Below are positions 42,936 through 54,373 of a stretch of 64,000 nucleotides of DNA, piece by piece. The stretch comes from Oscarella lobularis. Taxonomy: Eukaryota > Porifera > Homoscleromorpha > Homosclerophorida > Oscarellidae. A program made the position numbers and the translations under genes. The notes beneath the pieces are model-generated. The model searched no databases and was not told the DNA's origin. It was given only the letters and a program-made list of their open reading frames with translations. The stretch is from the NCBI RefSeq assembly GCF_947507565.1, contig NC_089189.1, positions 2,108,001 to 2,172,000 of the forward strand, in the 5' to 3' direction. Position 1 is the first letter of the stretch; each line of letters starts with the position of its first letter.

Positions 42936-44651
42936 ATGCCTCCAGCGAAATCGATCTCTACAAAAACTAACATACACTGCATGACTGGCCACAGAGACGC
43001 GAAGCGGTCTGATACGATATCCGGCTCTAATCCCTTCCTCTTACGGACTTCAAGCGACACCATGAACGCGTACGAAAACGTTGCCGTCGCCACGGACCAG
43101 GCGCTATGCTCGAAAATCGGAACCCACGTTCTCCGCGAGCTGAACGGCACGGCGGCCGACGCCGCCGTCGCCGTCGCTCTCTCCCTCGGCGTCGTCAACT
43201 TCCAATCGTCGGGACTCGGCGGCGGCGGATTTCTCGTCTATTACGACAGCGCGACGAAAGAATCGACGGCAATCAACTTTCGAGAAAAGGCGCCAAAGGG
43301 AATCAACGAGACGCTACTCGTCGAGGAACTCGCCCAAAGACGAGGTCTAATAGTCGGCGTTCCGGGCGAACTCAAAGGACTCGAACGACTCTGGCAAAAA
43401 CACGGACGCGTCGAATGGCAAAAGCTCTTCGACACCGCCGCCGACGTCGCCGAAAGCGGCTTTCCCGTCACGAATTGGACGGAACGCGCATTGGGAAGCA
43501 AAGACGAAACGACATTCACGGACCAACTGAAATCTTTTCTCAAGCCTGACTCTAAGCGCTACATAGTCGAAGGCGATCACTTTTCCGCGCAGCAGCTCGG
43601 ACGCACTCTGCGCCAAATCGGCGCCCACGGCAACGCCGATCCATTTTACAAAGGTCAACTTGCGCACGATATGGTTAAGGAGATCAACGCGGCCGGAGGC
43701 GTGTTCACCTACGAGGACTTCGCTACGTACGACGTCGAAGAGACACCGACTATGAAGAGCAATTTCATGGGCATGACAGTGTGCAGCGCGCCGCCCCCGT
43801 CGAGCGGCGCCGTTACACAATACGTACTCAACATCCTATCGAAGTTAGGAGAAGATCTCAACGTTTTTGACGACGATGCACGTCATCTCATCGCCGAGGC
43901 TCTCAAGTTTGGTTTCGCGGCTCGTATGCGATTGGGCGACACGAAAGAAGCGCGGGAATTCGCGGAGGAATTACTCAACCCGGACAAAGCGGAAAAGGCG
44001 AAATTGAAAATCGACTTTTCGACGACTCATCTACCGGAATACTACGACGGGCACTACGTTCTTCCCGACGAGGAAGGCACGACGCATTTTTGCATTGTCG
44101 ACGGCGAGGGTAATGCCGTCTCCCTGACGTCGACAGTGGGGTTATATTTCGGAAGTCGAATACTTTCCGAGTCGCTTGGCTTCCTCTACAACTCTCACCT
44201 GACTAATTTTTCAAAGTCGGACAAGTACGATCCCTCCTACAATCTCGTACCCAATCCAACGAATTATCTACGACCCGGAAAACGACCTCAATCGTCGACA
44301 TCGCCGCTGATTCTTTTAGATCAAAACGACACTGTCGTCGCCACGATCGGAGCTTCCGGTGCTCACATGATCATAAGTAGCGTCGTTTCGACGCTTTTGA
44401 AATATTTCGTTTTTGGCTACGCGCTCGACGAGGCGATCAACGAGCCGCGATTTCATCATCAACTCGTGCCCGACGTCGTGTGCGTTCAGGAGGATTTTCC
44501 TGACGAGTGGACGGAAGGGTTCGAGGCGCGCGGGCACGTGGTTGAGTGTGCGCCGCGTCGATTGGCCGCCGTTCAGGCGATTGTGAAGGAAAAGGGGAAA
44601 TTCGTTGCCGTGTGCGATTACCGAAAGAAGGGCGAACCGGACGGGTATTAG
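42936..44651 (+). CDS. Gamma-glutamyltransferase (571 aa), single exon
   Basis: It hydrolyses or transfers the gamma-glutamyl group of glutathione. Family features run from start to end: ATDQALCSKIGTHVLR, GTAADAAVAVALSLGVVN, GLGGGGFLVYYD, INFREKAP, VGVPGELKGLERLW, a propeptide cleavage region ending in EEGTTHFCIVDGEG with the catalytic nucleophile Thr at about residue 382 (close to Thr381 of human GGT1), LTSTVGLYFGS, PNPTNYLRPGKRPQSS, IGASGA, and the C-terminal VVECAPRRLAAVQAI. The length fits the family. The usual N-terminal membrane anchor is missing: the 42 residues before MNAYENVAVATD are polar. The start could be 42936 or 43062. No intron, in a window where most genes have many. A fragment of a paralogue lies at about 56525. 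Confidence 0.93.
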   Translation: MPPAKSISTKTNIHCMTGHRDAKRSDTISGSNPFLLRTSSDTMNAYENVAVATDQALCSKIGTHVLRELNGTAADAAVAVALSLGVVNFQSSGLGGGGFLVYYDSATKESTAINFREKAPKGINETLLVEELAQRRGLIVGVPGELKGLERLWQKHGRVEWQKLFDTAADVAESGFPVTNWTERALGSKDETTFTDQLKSFLKPDSKRYIVEGDHFSAQQLGRTLRQIGAHGNADPFYKGQLAHDMVKEINAAGGVFTYEDFATYDVEETPTMKSNFMGMTVCSAPPPSSGAVTQYVLNILSKLGEDLNVFDDDARHLIAEALKFGFAARMRLGDTKEAREFAEELLNPDKAEKAKLKIDFSTTHLPEYYDGHYVLPDEEGTTHFCIVDGEGNAVSLTSTVGLYFGSRILSESLGFLYNSHLTNFSKSDKYDPSYNLVPNPTNYLRPGKRPQSSTSPLILLDQNDTVVATIGASGAHMIISSVVSTLLKYFVFGYALDEAINEPRFHHQLVPDVVCVQEDFPDEWTEGFEARGHVVECAPRRLAAVQAIVKEKGKFVAVCDYRKKGEPDGY

Positions 44652-45124
44652 GGAGAGAACGGAATGTACTCTTTGTTTCTTTTTCTTGTGTTGTTTGCAA
44701 ATTTATTCGACTAACAAAAGCATCCTAACGGGGGGCCCCTCCTCTCGCAAAGGTCACAAGACAAAGGGTGAAAGAAGCTCGCGTGCGTAACGTGGTCCCA
44801 TAAACGGCGTCTGCATCGCCAAACGGCTTCTTCGCAGCGAAAGAAGCAACAAAAAAAGAGGAACTGACTTCGAGGGGCGTGTTCGCCTCTAGCGCCTAGT
44901 GTAAGGTCCGACGAAGAACTACATCTGCTCTACCTTTCACCGAAGGGTTGGGATTTTGCGTCGGGAACGCCGAACTCCAAGGAGAAAACGTCGAGAACTC
45001 TCAGCGAAATCCGGGATAGTACGCGACTCATTCGCGGAAGTGGACCTTAGTGGCAGTGCCGCTCGCGGATCGATCTCGCTACCTTGTGTCGTTTCTATAT
45101 CCTGATTATCACTGTGGCAGCTCG
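44652..45124. promoter_or_regulatory. Spacer between GGT and MFS genes, duplicated at 55480-55880
   Basis: Non-coding; begins near ACGGGGGGCCCCTCC (44727). The stretch 44727-45124 is about 90% the same as 55485-55890. It should hold the promoter of the MFS gene. Confidence 0.6.
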
Positions 45125-47936
45125 ATGAGCGACAAGGGGACAAATACAGTGACTCCGTTACCGAGAGTACAGGTTAATTCACCGAACCATGATATGTTTG
45201 CACGCTATCGCACTAAAACGTATGCACTAGATCCTTGTCGTTGGATTCGTGACATATGCAACGTCGTTTGGTAAGACTATCACCACTCTCCCGGACCCCG
45301 AAGCCGGCGGCGCGCGGCACTCGCAACGATCGATTCTTTTTACTATAGGAGGGAGCGTTACCGTGCCCCTGCTTCCGTTTATGACACAGGAATTCTTTCC
45401 TCATTTGAAAAATAGCCAACTAGGTATAGCGGCATAAGTTATCGCGCGGCGCACTCTCTACGCATACTTTTTCTCTGCCTTTAGGATACTACACGGGATT
45501 CTTTTTGAGCTTCTACCACTTCGGATCACTTATAGGAGCCTTGTTTGTACGTAAGCCTAATGAGATTCGGTAAAGGGGCTGGGCTTATAGCACGAATCGA
45601 AGCGCTCAGGAACGTGTTTGCAGGCGATCTAATATGTTTATATAGTGGGGACGTCTGTCGGACAAAATAGGGCGGCGCCCCGTTTTTCTACTAACAGTCG
45701 GCTTAGCTATATTCCCGATTTTTTTGTTCGGTCTAAGGTACGTGATGTATTCGACAAAAACGCTGAACGGCTCTTTTTCTCTTTGATATAGTGTAAATTT
45801 TCCTATGGCCATATTAGCACGATTTTTATGGGGCCTACTCGGTGCCAACATCGTCATTGCAAAGACAGTAGTAGCCGAAGTAAAGCCGAATGCCATACGC
45901 TAAAAATGTTCAAACTAAATTCGAAGGCTAATAGTTGTGTGATAATACCAACCAAGCCAAAGCCTTTGCTTTATTTGGAGTATGTGCCAGTGTAGGCAGA
46001 CTTTTGGTAAGTCTAAGCTTGAGGCAATATCGCTGCTCTAATCTACATATACCCTAGGCAATGGCTGTTGGAGGATTTTTGAGTCAACCGGCCGAAAAAT
46101 ACTCTCTTTTCGAAAATGAATTTTTCTGTCGTTTTCCCTTTGTTTTGCCGTGTCTTATCAGCATTACTCAAAGGCTAGCAGCGTTAGCGGGTATAATGTC
46201 TTGCGATTCGCGATTCGCGATTCGCTTATATAATTGTTTAATTATTAGTGGCAGCCACTCTTATGACTGAAACTCTGCCCAGCAGTAAAAGGTTCGCATG
46301 TAGTCTATATAGAAGCCTATGTACGAAGACCAGCTACGTGTGGAAAATTTTAGAAACAAGCCGCATGAGGAAAACGAAAAGGTGCAAGCGTTCAGTCAAT
46401 TAATTAAACACCGTAATTCATTTTTTTCAATGAATTTAGACAGTTGACGATAGCCGTTCGGAAAACGAAACGACTTCACTTATCGAAAATAACGCGAATT
46501 CTAAACTAGCGTCATCTTGTTCGCTAAGTTTTTCCATTCACGAAAACGAATCCTACGGGTCGTTTCGGAAAAAGCGCATTTCAGAGCGAAAGCGCAGAAA
46601 AAGGAATAGGTGCACAAGGGCAATAGGTAAAGTAAAATGTTACGAGAGAACTTACTAGAAACAAATTTCAATTAACATTCAATTAACAGGCCTACTTCTT
46701 TCAAAAATAAAGTCAGTGTTTGTCACACTTTGGGACATGATACGTCTTCTCAAAAGCAAGACGGTGGGACTAGCTGTTCTAGCCTACATGGTCTTTGCGT
46801 TCGTAAGCATCATATCTCTGCAGGTATAAATACCAAAGAAATTCTGTTCTAATAAGTTATGCGTTTCGTTCTATAGGTTGTGCCACTGCTTCTAGTAACG
46901 GACGCCGATCACGGTGGCTACTGCTTTAGTTCGACTCAAATCTCAATTCCTATGACTGCTACAGCTTTTATACAGATGATATTTCACGTACGAGAACTAG
47001 TGATTGATTCAACTCTCTATATAAGTAATTGTTTCAGCTCTCGTGCTACCATCGTATTGCCCAATTGCTAAAGTTCAAGAAAACGTTTCTTCTCGGAGTT
47101 AGCGTTTTTGGGCTATCCCTTATTCTTTTTCCCTTCTCCGTGCAAATGACTGGCCCTGTTCACTATCCATCTCAAAACGTCTCCCAGTATCATCATGCCT
47201 CAAGTTCGAATGCAAATTTGTACTGTCTAAAGTACGGATTCTCGTGGTACAATGTTACGACAAATACAAACTCGACGGCAGATCAGGAATGTCTGCTAAT
47301 CGCAAACAACGGAGAAATCGAGTCTCGAACGGCAATCACGAAATACATACAACTGACCGTGTGGATTACGGTAACATCCATAATACTATTTATTTACATA
47401 GCAAGGTACGCAGTTATTGTTTCTCAACGTTGAGCTTCTCGAGTGATTATCACTTTAGAACGGTCAGCTTTACATCAGTGAACGTGCTAGTAGCAAACTC
47501 GGCTAAGGTGGTCTAAGTCTCTTTTATATAAAAGCTTATTCGGAATAGGCGCCTGCCTGTCTTATAGAGATCTGTACGAGGCAGTGTTGTGGGCTTGAGT
47601 CACTCTGCTGCATCTCTAATGCGAATGGTTGGACCGGCGCTTGGATCGTTTCTATTCGCGTGGAGCGAGACTAACGGTCTTTGAAAATACGCTGACTGAT
47701 CTCTTAGTGAACTCTATTTATTTACATATTTAGGTCAGGGGTATCCGTTCAACTATCATCTCATATTCGGATTTATGGGATTCGGCTGTTTGATTGCAAT
47801 TCTGATAGGGTCCTTTTTGCCGTGGAGTTTATCGCGAAAAATCGAAGAATCTGACTTGGAAAACGATGACGCTGATTCAAAAACCAAACTCGTGAACTCA
47901 ACTGAAGCTCTAAACGATTCGCTCTCAATCGAATAA
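45125..47936 (+). CDS. MFS transporter, ZIF-like/MFSD family, 12 TM
   Basis: Exons with matching phases: 45125-45172, 45231-45270, 45349-45423, 45485-45546, 45646-45737, 45792-45879, 45935-46006, 46058-46190, 46249-46291; then 46440-46626, 46690-46823, 46877-46987, 47038-47405, 47459-47507, 47568-47676, 47734-47936. Motifs: TPLPRVQ start, VPLLPFMTQEFFP, GYYTGFFLSFYHFGSLIGALF, WGRLSDKIGRRPVFLL (MFS motif A), ARFLWGLLGANIVIAK, ELCDNTNQAKAF, FPFVLPCLI, then a charged cytosolic loop (RKKRISERKRRKRN) and a second six-helix half (SFTSVNVLVANSAK, VGPALGSFLFAW). It is like plant/fungal zinc-induced-facilitator and animal MFSD proteins; substrate unknown. The join between 46291 (phase 2) and the loop exons (46313-46381, 46440-46626, phase 0) does not fit, so the loop has an unusual splice or a frame error. 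Confidence 0.8.
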
Positions 47937-48300
47937 GACAGTAATGTGTGTATGTATGTATGTGCACAGGCAATTTTTGGACTAGACTTGAACATAGCTT
48001 ATCGGTATTGACCTCCAGGTATGTATGACTCTCTGTATGTCAGAGAAATCATTTCGGAACGCTCACGAAAATAAGCCAAGACACCGGCTCACGTCTTCAT
48101 TGCTCTCTTGCGCATTATTTAACCTTTGCAAAAAACAAAGAGCCGTGAAAAAAATTCAAAGAACAGCTCTTTTAGCTATGGTCTGCATGACTGGCTGCCA
48201 TTAATTAAGGACGTGCGTCGTTTTCGGGAAACCTGCCTACTAGCAGCTGTATCTAAAGCTCGCCATATGCAGTTACGCTAGCAACGCGTCACATATTGAT
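47937..48300. other. Intergenic region with a possible LINE-like ORF remnant
   Basis: After a GTATGT microsatellite (about 47945), bases 48130-48290 encode, in two neighbouring frames, KKIQRTALLAM and then WLPLIKDVRRFRETCLLAAVSKAR. This resembles the 3' end of reverse-transcriptase ORFs of non-LTR (LINE) elements. It is short and broken, so the assignment is weak. Confidence 0.35.
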
Positions 48301-48639
48301 CCTCTCTCCGAAACCCGCGCTCTCCTCCTCCTCTGTCTACGACGCGGAGCAGAAAACTATGACAAATCAACGTCACTTCATCCGGAGTAGAATCGTTGTC
48401 TGCCATGAGAGCACAATTAGGGAATCCTGCGAATGTCTCGGCCGCCCTCGATAGAATGAAGGCGATTGGTAAATGCAGCTAGGGGTTGATTCGGGGGACG
48501 GGAAACCCGGAAAATGCACATAGTCGACATATGTGTCCATATATGCACATACATCATACATATGCCCGTACATGTACCGCGAATCTTCCCATCGACGTAG
48601 TACTTGTACGTAATACTTAGGTTATTATGTCATTTAGGG

Positions 48640-48961
48640 CACGAGGGGCGTGAGTTATTTCCCGAGGCGAAATCATAATGTACGACCATAAGTCGTTTAG
48701 TCTATATCGCCGTGACTCTCGATGCGAACACATTCAAATCGGTCGCAACCCGTCGTCGCTAACTGATACTTCAAGGTCACACCTAATATAACTGATACTT
48801 CCAGGTCACGACTAATACCGTAACTAGCGGAAGTTAAGTATTGCACTCGGCTCTCGCAGATTGGTCTAGCATGTAATAAGGTTTCAGTAAGTGCCACATG
48901 ACGCGTAAAGAAAACGAACGAACATCTGCATCGTGCAATAGAACGCCGCGGCGCACGAACG
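48640..48961 (+). promoter_or_regulatory. Conserved 5' region of Kelch receptor kinase copy A
   Basis: Nearly the same as 61340-61635 before copy C ('ggcacgagggg.g.gagttatt.cccgaggcgaaatcataatg', 'ctatat..cgccgtgactctcgat', 'taaggtttcagtaagtgccacatgacgcgtaaagaaaac'). Copy B (56785-56958) keeps only the last 170 bases. The shared block next to the start codon probably holds the promoter and 5' UTR. Confidence 0.55.
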
Positions 48962-51871
48962 ATGCACTCGGCTGTTCATCGCTGGGTGCTTTGGTTTATT
49001 GCTTTTTGCAGCAATGCCGAAGGTATAGGACACTGGAAAAAGGTTCTTAGTGAAGACATGAGCTGGAGCCGAAATTGGCCAACACATAGCATACAGTGCA
49101 ACAGCTTCGATGTCCCAGTGCCAGAGTTACCTATCTCGACATATCTTCGAAACGCAACATTCCCACAAGCAAAAAGTCGTCTACTATTCGTCGATTGCAA
49201 GGGAAATACGTGGACTTACTCAATGGGGACAGAGACATGGACGAAGCTTTTCACGAATACAAACTACACTGAACCAGCGTCTTCATTCGACCATTTAGCC
49301 GGATTCTCAATGACCACTATTTGCGAAACTCGAGTCGTACTGCATGGCGGATTTTATCGAGTACCGAATTTCGATGACAGCTCTAACAATTATGTATATT
49401 CAAACACCACGTGGATGTTCAACGGCTTAGACGAAAAGTGGGTGCTTCTTCAAACTTTCGACGAAGGCTCTCTGCAAAGCAAAGAACACCGGGCATTCGC
49501 GTTTCATCAGAAAGAAAGCCCGTGCTCATGTAAAGATTCAATATTGATGTACGGGGAGAAAGAAACTTATGACGGTCTTCACCTTTATCATCTTAACGAA
49601 TCGTGGGAACTTCGATGCGTAGAGGAAGAAAATGAGAGTAACTTTAGCTACCGATGGATAAAATTTAAAAAAGAATGGCCAATGTCGCTAATATCAAATG
49701 GTGACGCGTTGCTATACGGCTTTTCCGTGAACGAAAGTCACATTTGTTGGCTATCGATACCCGCAAAAAGAACGTGGATTTTTGAGTTATCGAGGGCCAA
49801 GTGGTACGAAAAAACGATCCTGGTTGACACAGCTTGTCTAATAGACCCTAGCTTGTACGTCATTGAAACAGCAGCCTACGTCAAAAACTTTCAGCTTCTT
49901 ATTTTCTCTTTATTAGGAAATCGGTTTGGACTGTACAATGCAACAGAAAATCGTATTGATTGCGTGCACACAAATATGAGCATGCTACATGGGGCACTTA
50001 GCATTATCCTGCTTAGAGATAAAATCGTTATTCCAACGGTTCATGGGCGAGAGGAAGACCTTCAATTGTGGATATCCAGCGCACAAAACTTGTCAACCTT
50101 TCTACGTCGATTGAAATGGGAGTTCCGCAGAGCCGAGTACAATTATAGATTTCCTTGCTCGAATGTCGGCATAGAGAGTCCTTCACCGGTTCTAATTACA
50201 ACCGAAGATTCGGTTATATATCAAGTGGAAAGCTTTTTCTCTGTAACTGTGCGTATGTGGAGGCTGGAGCTCGACACTCTTATGTGGACGTTGTATGATC
50301 CAGACCTGACGCCCCCTAGAGATAAACATGCGGCATTTTCAGCGACGGTGAATGAGTGCGTGGCATACTATAATACAAATAATAGACGTCTTTGGATTTA
50401 CTCTACAAATCTACGACAATGGTCAAAAGTTGTCTCTCAAGGACTGGCACCTCAACAAAGCAAGTCTTTCGCGACAATGAACTCGATGTCTAATGGATCG
50501 CTGCTTATTTACGGCGGCATTGTCAACAAACCTAACTCCTTATGGATGGCGACAATCAACGACAATGCCGTACCTATGACGGCAACGTGGAAACGACTTT
50601 GCTGCGATGACGACAAGAAGGAGAAGCATCCAAGTCAGTGGACAAGCACATTCTGGAATGACATTTTTTACGTGTGCTTCGGCGTACCAGAAAAAGGTTA
50701 TTTTTATGTCATTGACTGGAATATCTATTACACAGAAATTGGCAGAGGGGCTTCAAAGTGGCACAGGAAAAACATGTCTAGGGGATCACATCGATACTAT
50801 AAAGAATACTGGCATCCAACGGCATTTGGACGCATTGCTGTCACTGTAGACCGAGTGGACAACACAATGATTATGGCAGATCTTACGGGGAAGGAATACA
50901 TTATGTTAGAAGGATACGCAAGTATGTTTCCGGTTAAATCACGCGACTTATTTGGCGATTATCGAATGGTCGGTAGCAAAAACTCATTGCTCTATTTAAA
51001 ATATGATCACTACGACGAATACATAATTCCCACAAACTTGTACAACGTGGACCTGAAGAGGTGCGACCCGGGAATGTACAGTTCGGATTTCAGTCTCTAT
51101 CCTTGTTGCCCATGTCCAAGAGGGCAGTACAGCGATCGAGGCGGTTCCACTCACTGTACCGATTGTCCACCAGGTCTTGTAACAAGCTCGAAGGGCTCAA
51201 CATCTGCTCGTAATTGTACATGTGCGATTGACACTTGCATTCATGGAGAATGCATAGTTCAAAGCGACCATACGACAGTCTGCATTTGCGATTCAGGATT
51301 TAATGGAAAAGACTGCGCAACACCGACTTCCTATCTAATCGGTATGGGAGTAGTAGTCGGAGTTCTACTTATCGTTGCATTCTATTACTGCATCAAACGC
51401 GTCCAAAAACATCAAAGAGAAGCGAAGTACACGAGAGTCGAATTGGAGAGAGCCGAGCAAACTGTAGAAGAGCTTTCGAACATTTGGTCAGTGGACAACG
51501 ACAAAGTCGACTTTCGACAAAGAATCGGAAAAGGATCGTTTGGCGACGTGTGGACCGCCGAATACCGCGATCAAATCGTCGCCGTCAAAGTTCTCAAGAT
51601 TAAAGCCGAAGATTGCACGGACGAACAACTGCAAGATTTTCGAGACGAAAGCGAATTACTTCGATCGATTTTCCACGCCAATATCGTTCGTTTCATAGGC
51701 ACCGGGAAAACGGTCGAGAACAAACCGTTCATCGTTTTGGAATACATGGAACGAGGCTCGGTGCGAAACGAGTTAGACAACGAGTACGTCGATCATCCAA
51801 TGGAACTCGTGCTTCAAGTCAAGTACACTCTACATGCGGCGAAAGGAATGCGTCATCTGCACAGCATCGAT

Positions 51872-54373
51872 CACTGTAAAAACAGAACTCACTTGAACGC
51901 GATTTTGGCGTTAGCTCAGCACCGAACGGATATAACCCTCAAAGTGTTTCGAAAGGCTGGGCCGTTTGTGTTACGCTAACACCAAATTTGGTTCAGTGTA
52001 GCGCAAATGAATGCATGCATGATCAAAGTTGGGGCGGGATGTTCTGCAAATACAGTACTTGAAAGGACGGTTTGCGTTGTCCCTTAGTATCATAATTGAG
52101 TTTCAACTAAGCGCTTTCTCCGTGAACGGTAAAGACAGTCAAATAATTTTTACCCTTTTCTGACGAGTTCCGATTGAACACCAAGAGAATATCGCATCCG
52201 TTGAGTTGGTAGGCGCGGCTTTACTATTCGGTGACAATGCACGAAAAATTTGCTTGGCTAGAGGTAGTTACTAAAATATTTGGCTTATGAGCTTGCGCAG
52301 ATTGGCACTGAACCTCGTGCAAAGGTGTGACATAGTTCGCCATCGGAGCTCCTTACAACTGTAAGATATACTGCGTGCATGCTCTCCGAACGGCGATACT
52401 TGGTAGCTTTTTGATATATCTACCGTCCAAGTTTCTTTTCTAATCGTTCTACGCGTCCCGAGTTACATGATTAGGCGAAAGTAGCGTTTACAGCGCTCAT
52501 GTCACTAATACGCGTGCCTAATGGTCTGTAAGAGCGTCCGATCTAACCCGTTTGCCTGGCTGTGACGTGGCGGATCGCTCCAGCGGACCAAAAAAGGTTT
52601 TCTTACACCTTAGTTCACGCATGCCGCATGCTAATTCGGCTTCTGGAGCCTCCGATCTAACCCGTCTGCCTGGCTGTGACGTGGCTGATCGCTCCAGAGA
52701 GCCAAAGAAACACTTGCTGTTTTGTGTGGGCATACCCCATGCTAGTTAGGCTACTGGAGCATCCGATCTAACCCGTCTGCTTGGCTGTGACGTGGCGGAT
52801 CGCTCCAGAGCGCCAAAGAAACACCTGCTGTTTTTTTGTGGTCATACAGCATGTTAGTTAGGCTGCTGGAGGTTCCGATTAAACCCGTCTGCCTAGCTGT
52901 GACGTGGCGGATCGCTCCAGCGAACAGAAAAAATTAACTTACGCATACCCATGCTAGTTAGGCTTCTGGAGCATCCGATCTAACCCGTCTGCTTGGCTGT
53001 GACGTGGCGGATCGCTCCAGAGCGCCAAAGAAACACCTGCTGTTTTTTTGTGGTCATACAGCATGTTAGTTAGGCTGCTGGAGCTTCCGATTAAACCCGT
53101 CTGCCTAGCTGTGACGTGGCGGATCGCTCCAGCGAACAGAAAAATTAACTTACGCATACCCATGCTAGTTAGGCTTCTGGAGCATCTGATCTAACCCGTC
53201 TGCTTGGCTGTGACGTGGCGGATCGCTCCAGAGGCCAAAGAAACTCCTTCTGTTTTTTGTGGTCATAGAGCATGTTAGTTAGGCTGCTGGAGCCTCCGAT
53301 CTAACCCGTCTGCTTGGCTGTGACGCGGCGGATTGCTTTAGCGGACCGTAAACGTTCCTCTTCCGGTTTAGTTTACGCATACTGCATTCTGACTGCTGCT
53401 GACGCCTCTGACTAGTAAACTGAAAATTTTTTATTGTTTAATTACGCATGCCGCATTCTAGTTAGGCTGCTGGAGCTTCCGATTAAACCAGTTTGCCTAG
53501 CTTAGACGCGGCGAATTTCTTCAATGAGCTGTTAGCATGCAATGATTGTTTAGGCACACCGCGTTCACCCTGTATATAGGCTGCTAGAGCAACCGATTTA
53601 ATTAACTCGTCTGTCGTTTGGCTGCAAAGTGGTGGAGTTTAGAATAAATGCACTACTGTACTTGGCAAAAGATTTCTAATTTTAGCTACAAGCTTCCTTG
53701 TATGACTGACCACGCAATGTCAAACGGAGGCACTTCCCATTAACTCTTTTGGGTAATTTCGTGGCTGCAATGGATTCTAATATCAGTTCCATAAGAGTAT
53801 GTGCATGAGAAACATTCAGCATTTTTTGATGAACTAGTTATGAGTTAATTTTTATGCTCCTTGATAGGTCACAAATTGTAACTAATAAAGATCGCTTTAC
53901 CATAATAATTTTAAATTAAAGGACTGAATATCCGTGTATAGAGAGTAGCAAAAAAACGCTGTGAATGTTTGTGAATTTATAGGTAAAGTTATGCTTCGTA
54001 ATAACGACGCGCAAATTTACCCACACCCTTGGGTAGGCTTGCTGGGGGCTCACGCATGCACATCATCAAACCAAGGCGGCTAATAATTCAAATTCACAAA
54101 AATATGTTGCAATTAATCTTTAATGAGGTTTACGTAGCCGTTAGCACAGGATTGGCATAGCCTTTGGACGTGTTCAGAAAGAACTTTCGAATAGGTAAGC
54201 AAGCACCTCCCGGCTTATTCACAGTGCCTTCTAAAGTGTTATCGCAACACTAAAAGCTGGTGACTCTACAACACTGCGCCTAAGGTTACCTTGAGCCAAA
54301 GCTAAGGTTAGAATAGTTGCAGTGACTGTAACCTCGAAATTGTGTTAGCACAGCACCTTCAGTTTTAACAGTG
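51872..54373. mobile_element. Non-autonomous DNA transposon with CACTG termini
   Basis: It is inserted in the kinase exon of receptor copy A. The ends are inverted repeats: left CACTGTAAAAACAGAA, right (reverse complement) CACTGTTAAAACTGAA. Compared with copies B and C, removing it leaves ATCGAT/CGAATG in frame, with a target duplication of AT (or GAT if the last base is outside). CACTG ends occur in CMC/EnSpm and Chapaev-like superfamilies; the 2-3 bp duplication favours CMC-like, but this is inference. No transposase frame exists in its 2.5 kb. The middle holds a tandem array (52540-53340). Confidence 0.8.
52540..53340. repeat. Tandem array of about 110-bp units inside the transposon
   Basis: Eight units start near 52541, 52657, 52769, 52883, 52981, 53093, 53193 and 53300, each with 'aacccgtctgc.tggctgtgacgtggcggatcgctccag' followed by a variable CCAAAGAAACA/AACAGAAAAA part and 'catgttagttaggctgctggag'. 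Units 3-4 and 5-6 are more alike as pairs, a sign of a 210-bp higher-order duplication. A ninth, worn unit lies at about 53450-53530. Short frames inside only reflect the repeat. Confidence 0.8.

Noticed and set aside
42884-43198. Minus-strand frame with a hydrophobic C-terminus over the GGT start
   Set aside because: Mostly the shadow of the GGT coding strand; no independent splice or promoter evidence.
45050-45274. 74-codon frame across the MFS start as one exon
   Set aside because: Splitting it into exons 45125-45172 and 45231-45270 gives TPLPRVQ followed by a hydrophobic helix, as the family expects.
47970-48300. Complete retroelement
   Set aside because: Only about 50 codons resemble an RT end, in two frames, with no other element part nearby.
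52518-53163. Short frames within the transposon's satellite
   Set aside because: They repeat with the 110-bp unit and only reflect its sequence, not coding constraint.
52540-53340. CRISPR-like array
   Set aside because: Units are contiguous 110-bp tandem repeats without unique spacers, in eukaryotic DNA, inside a transposon.
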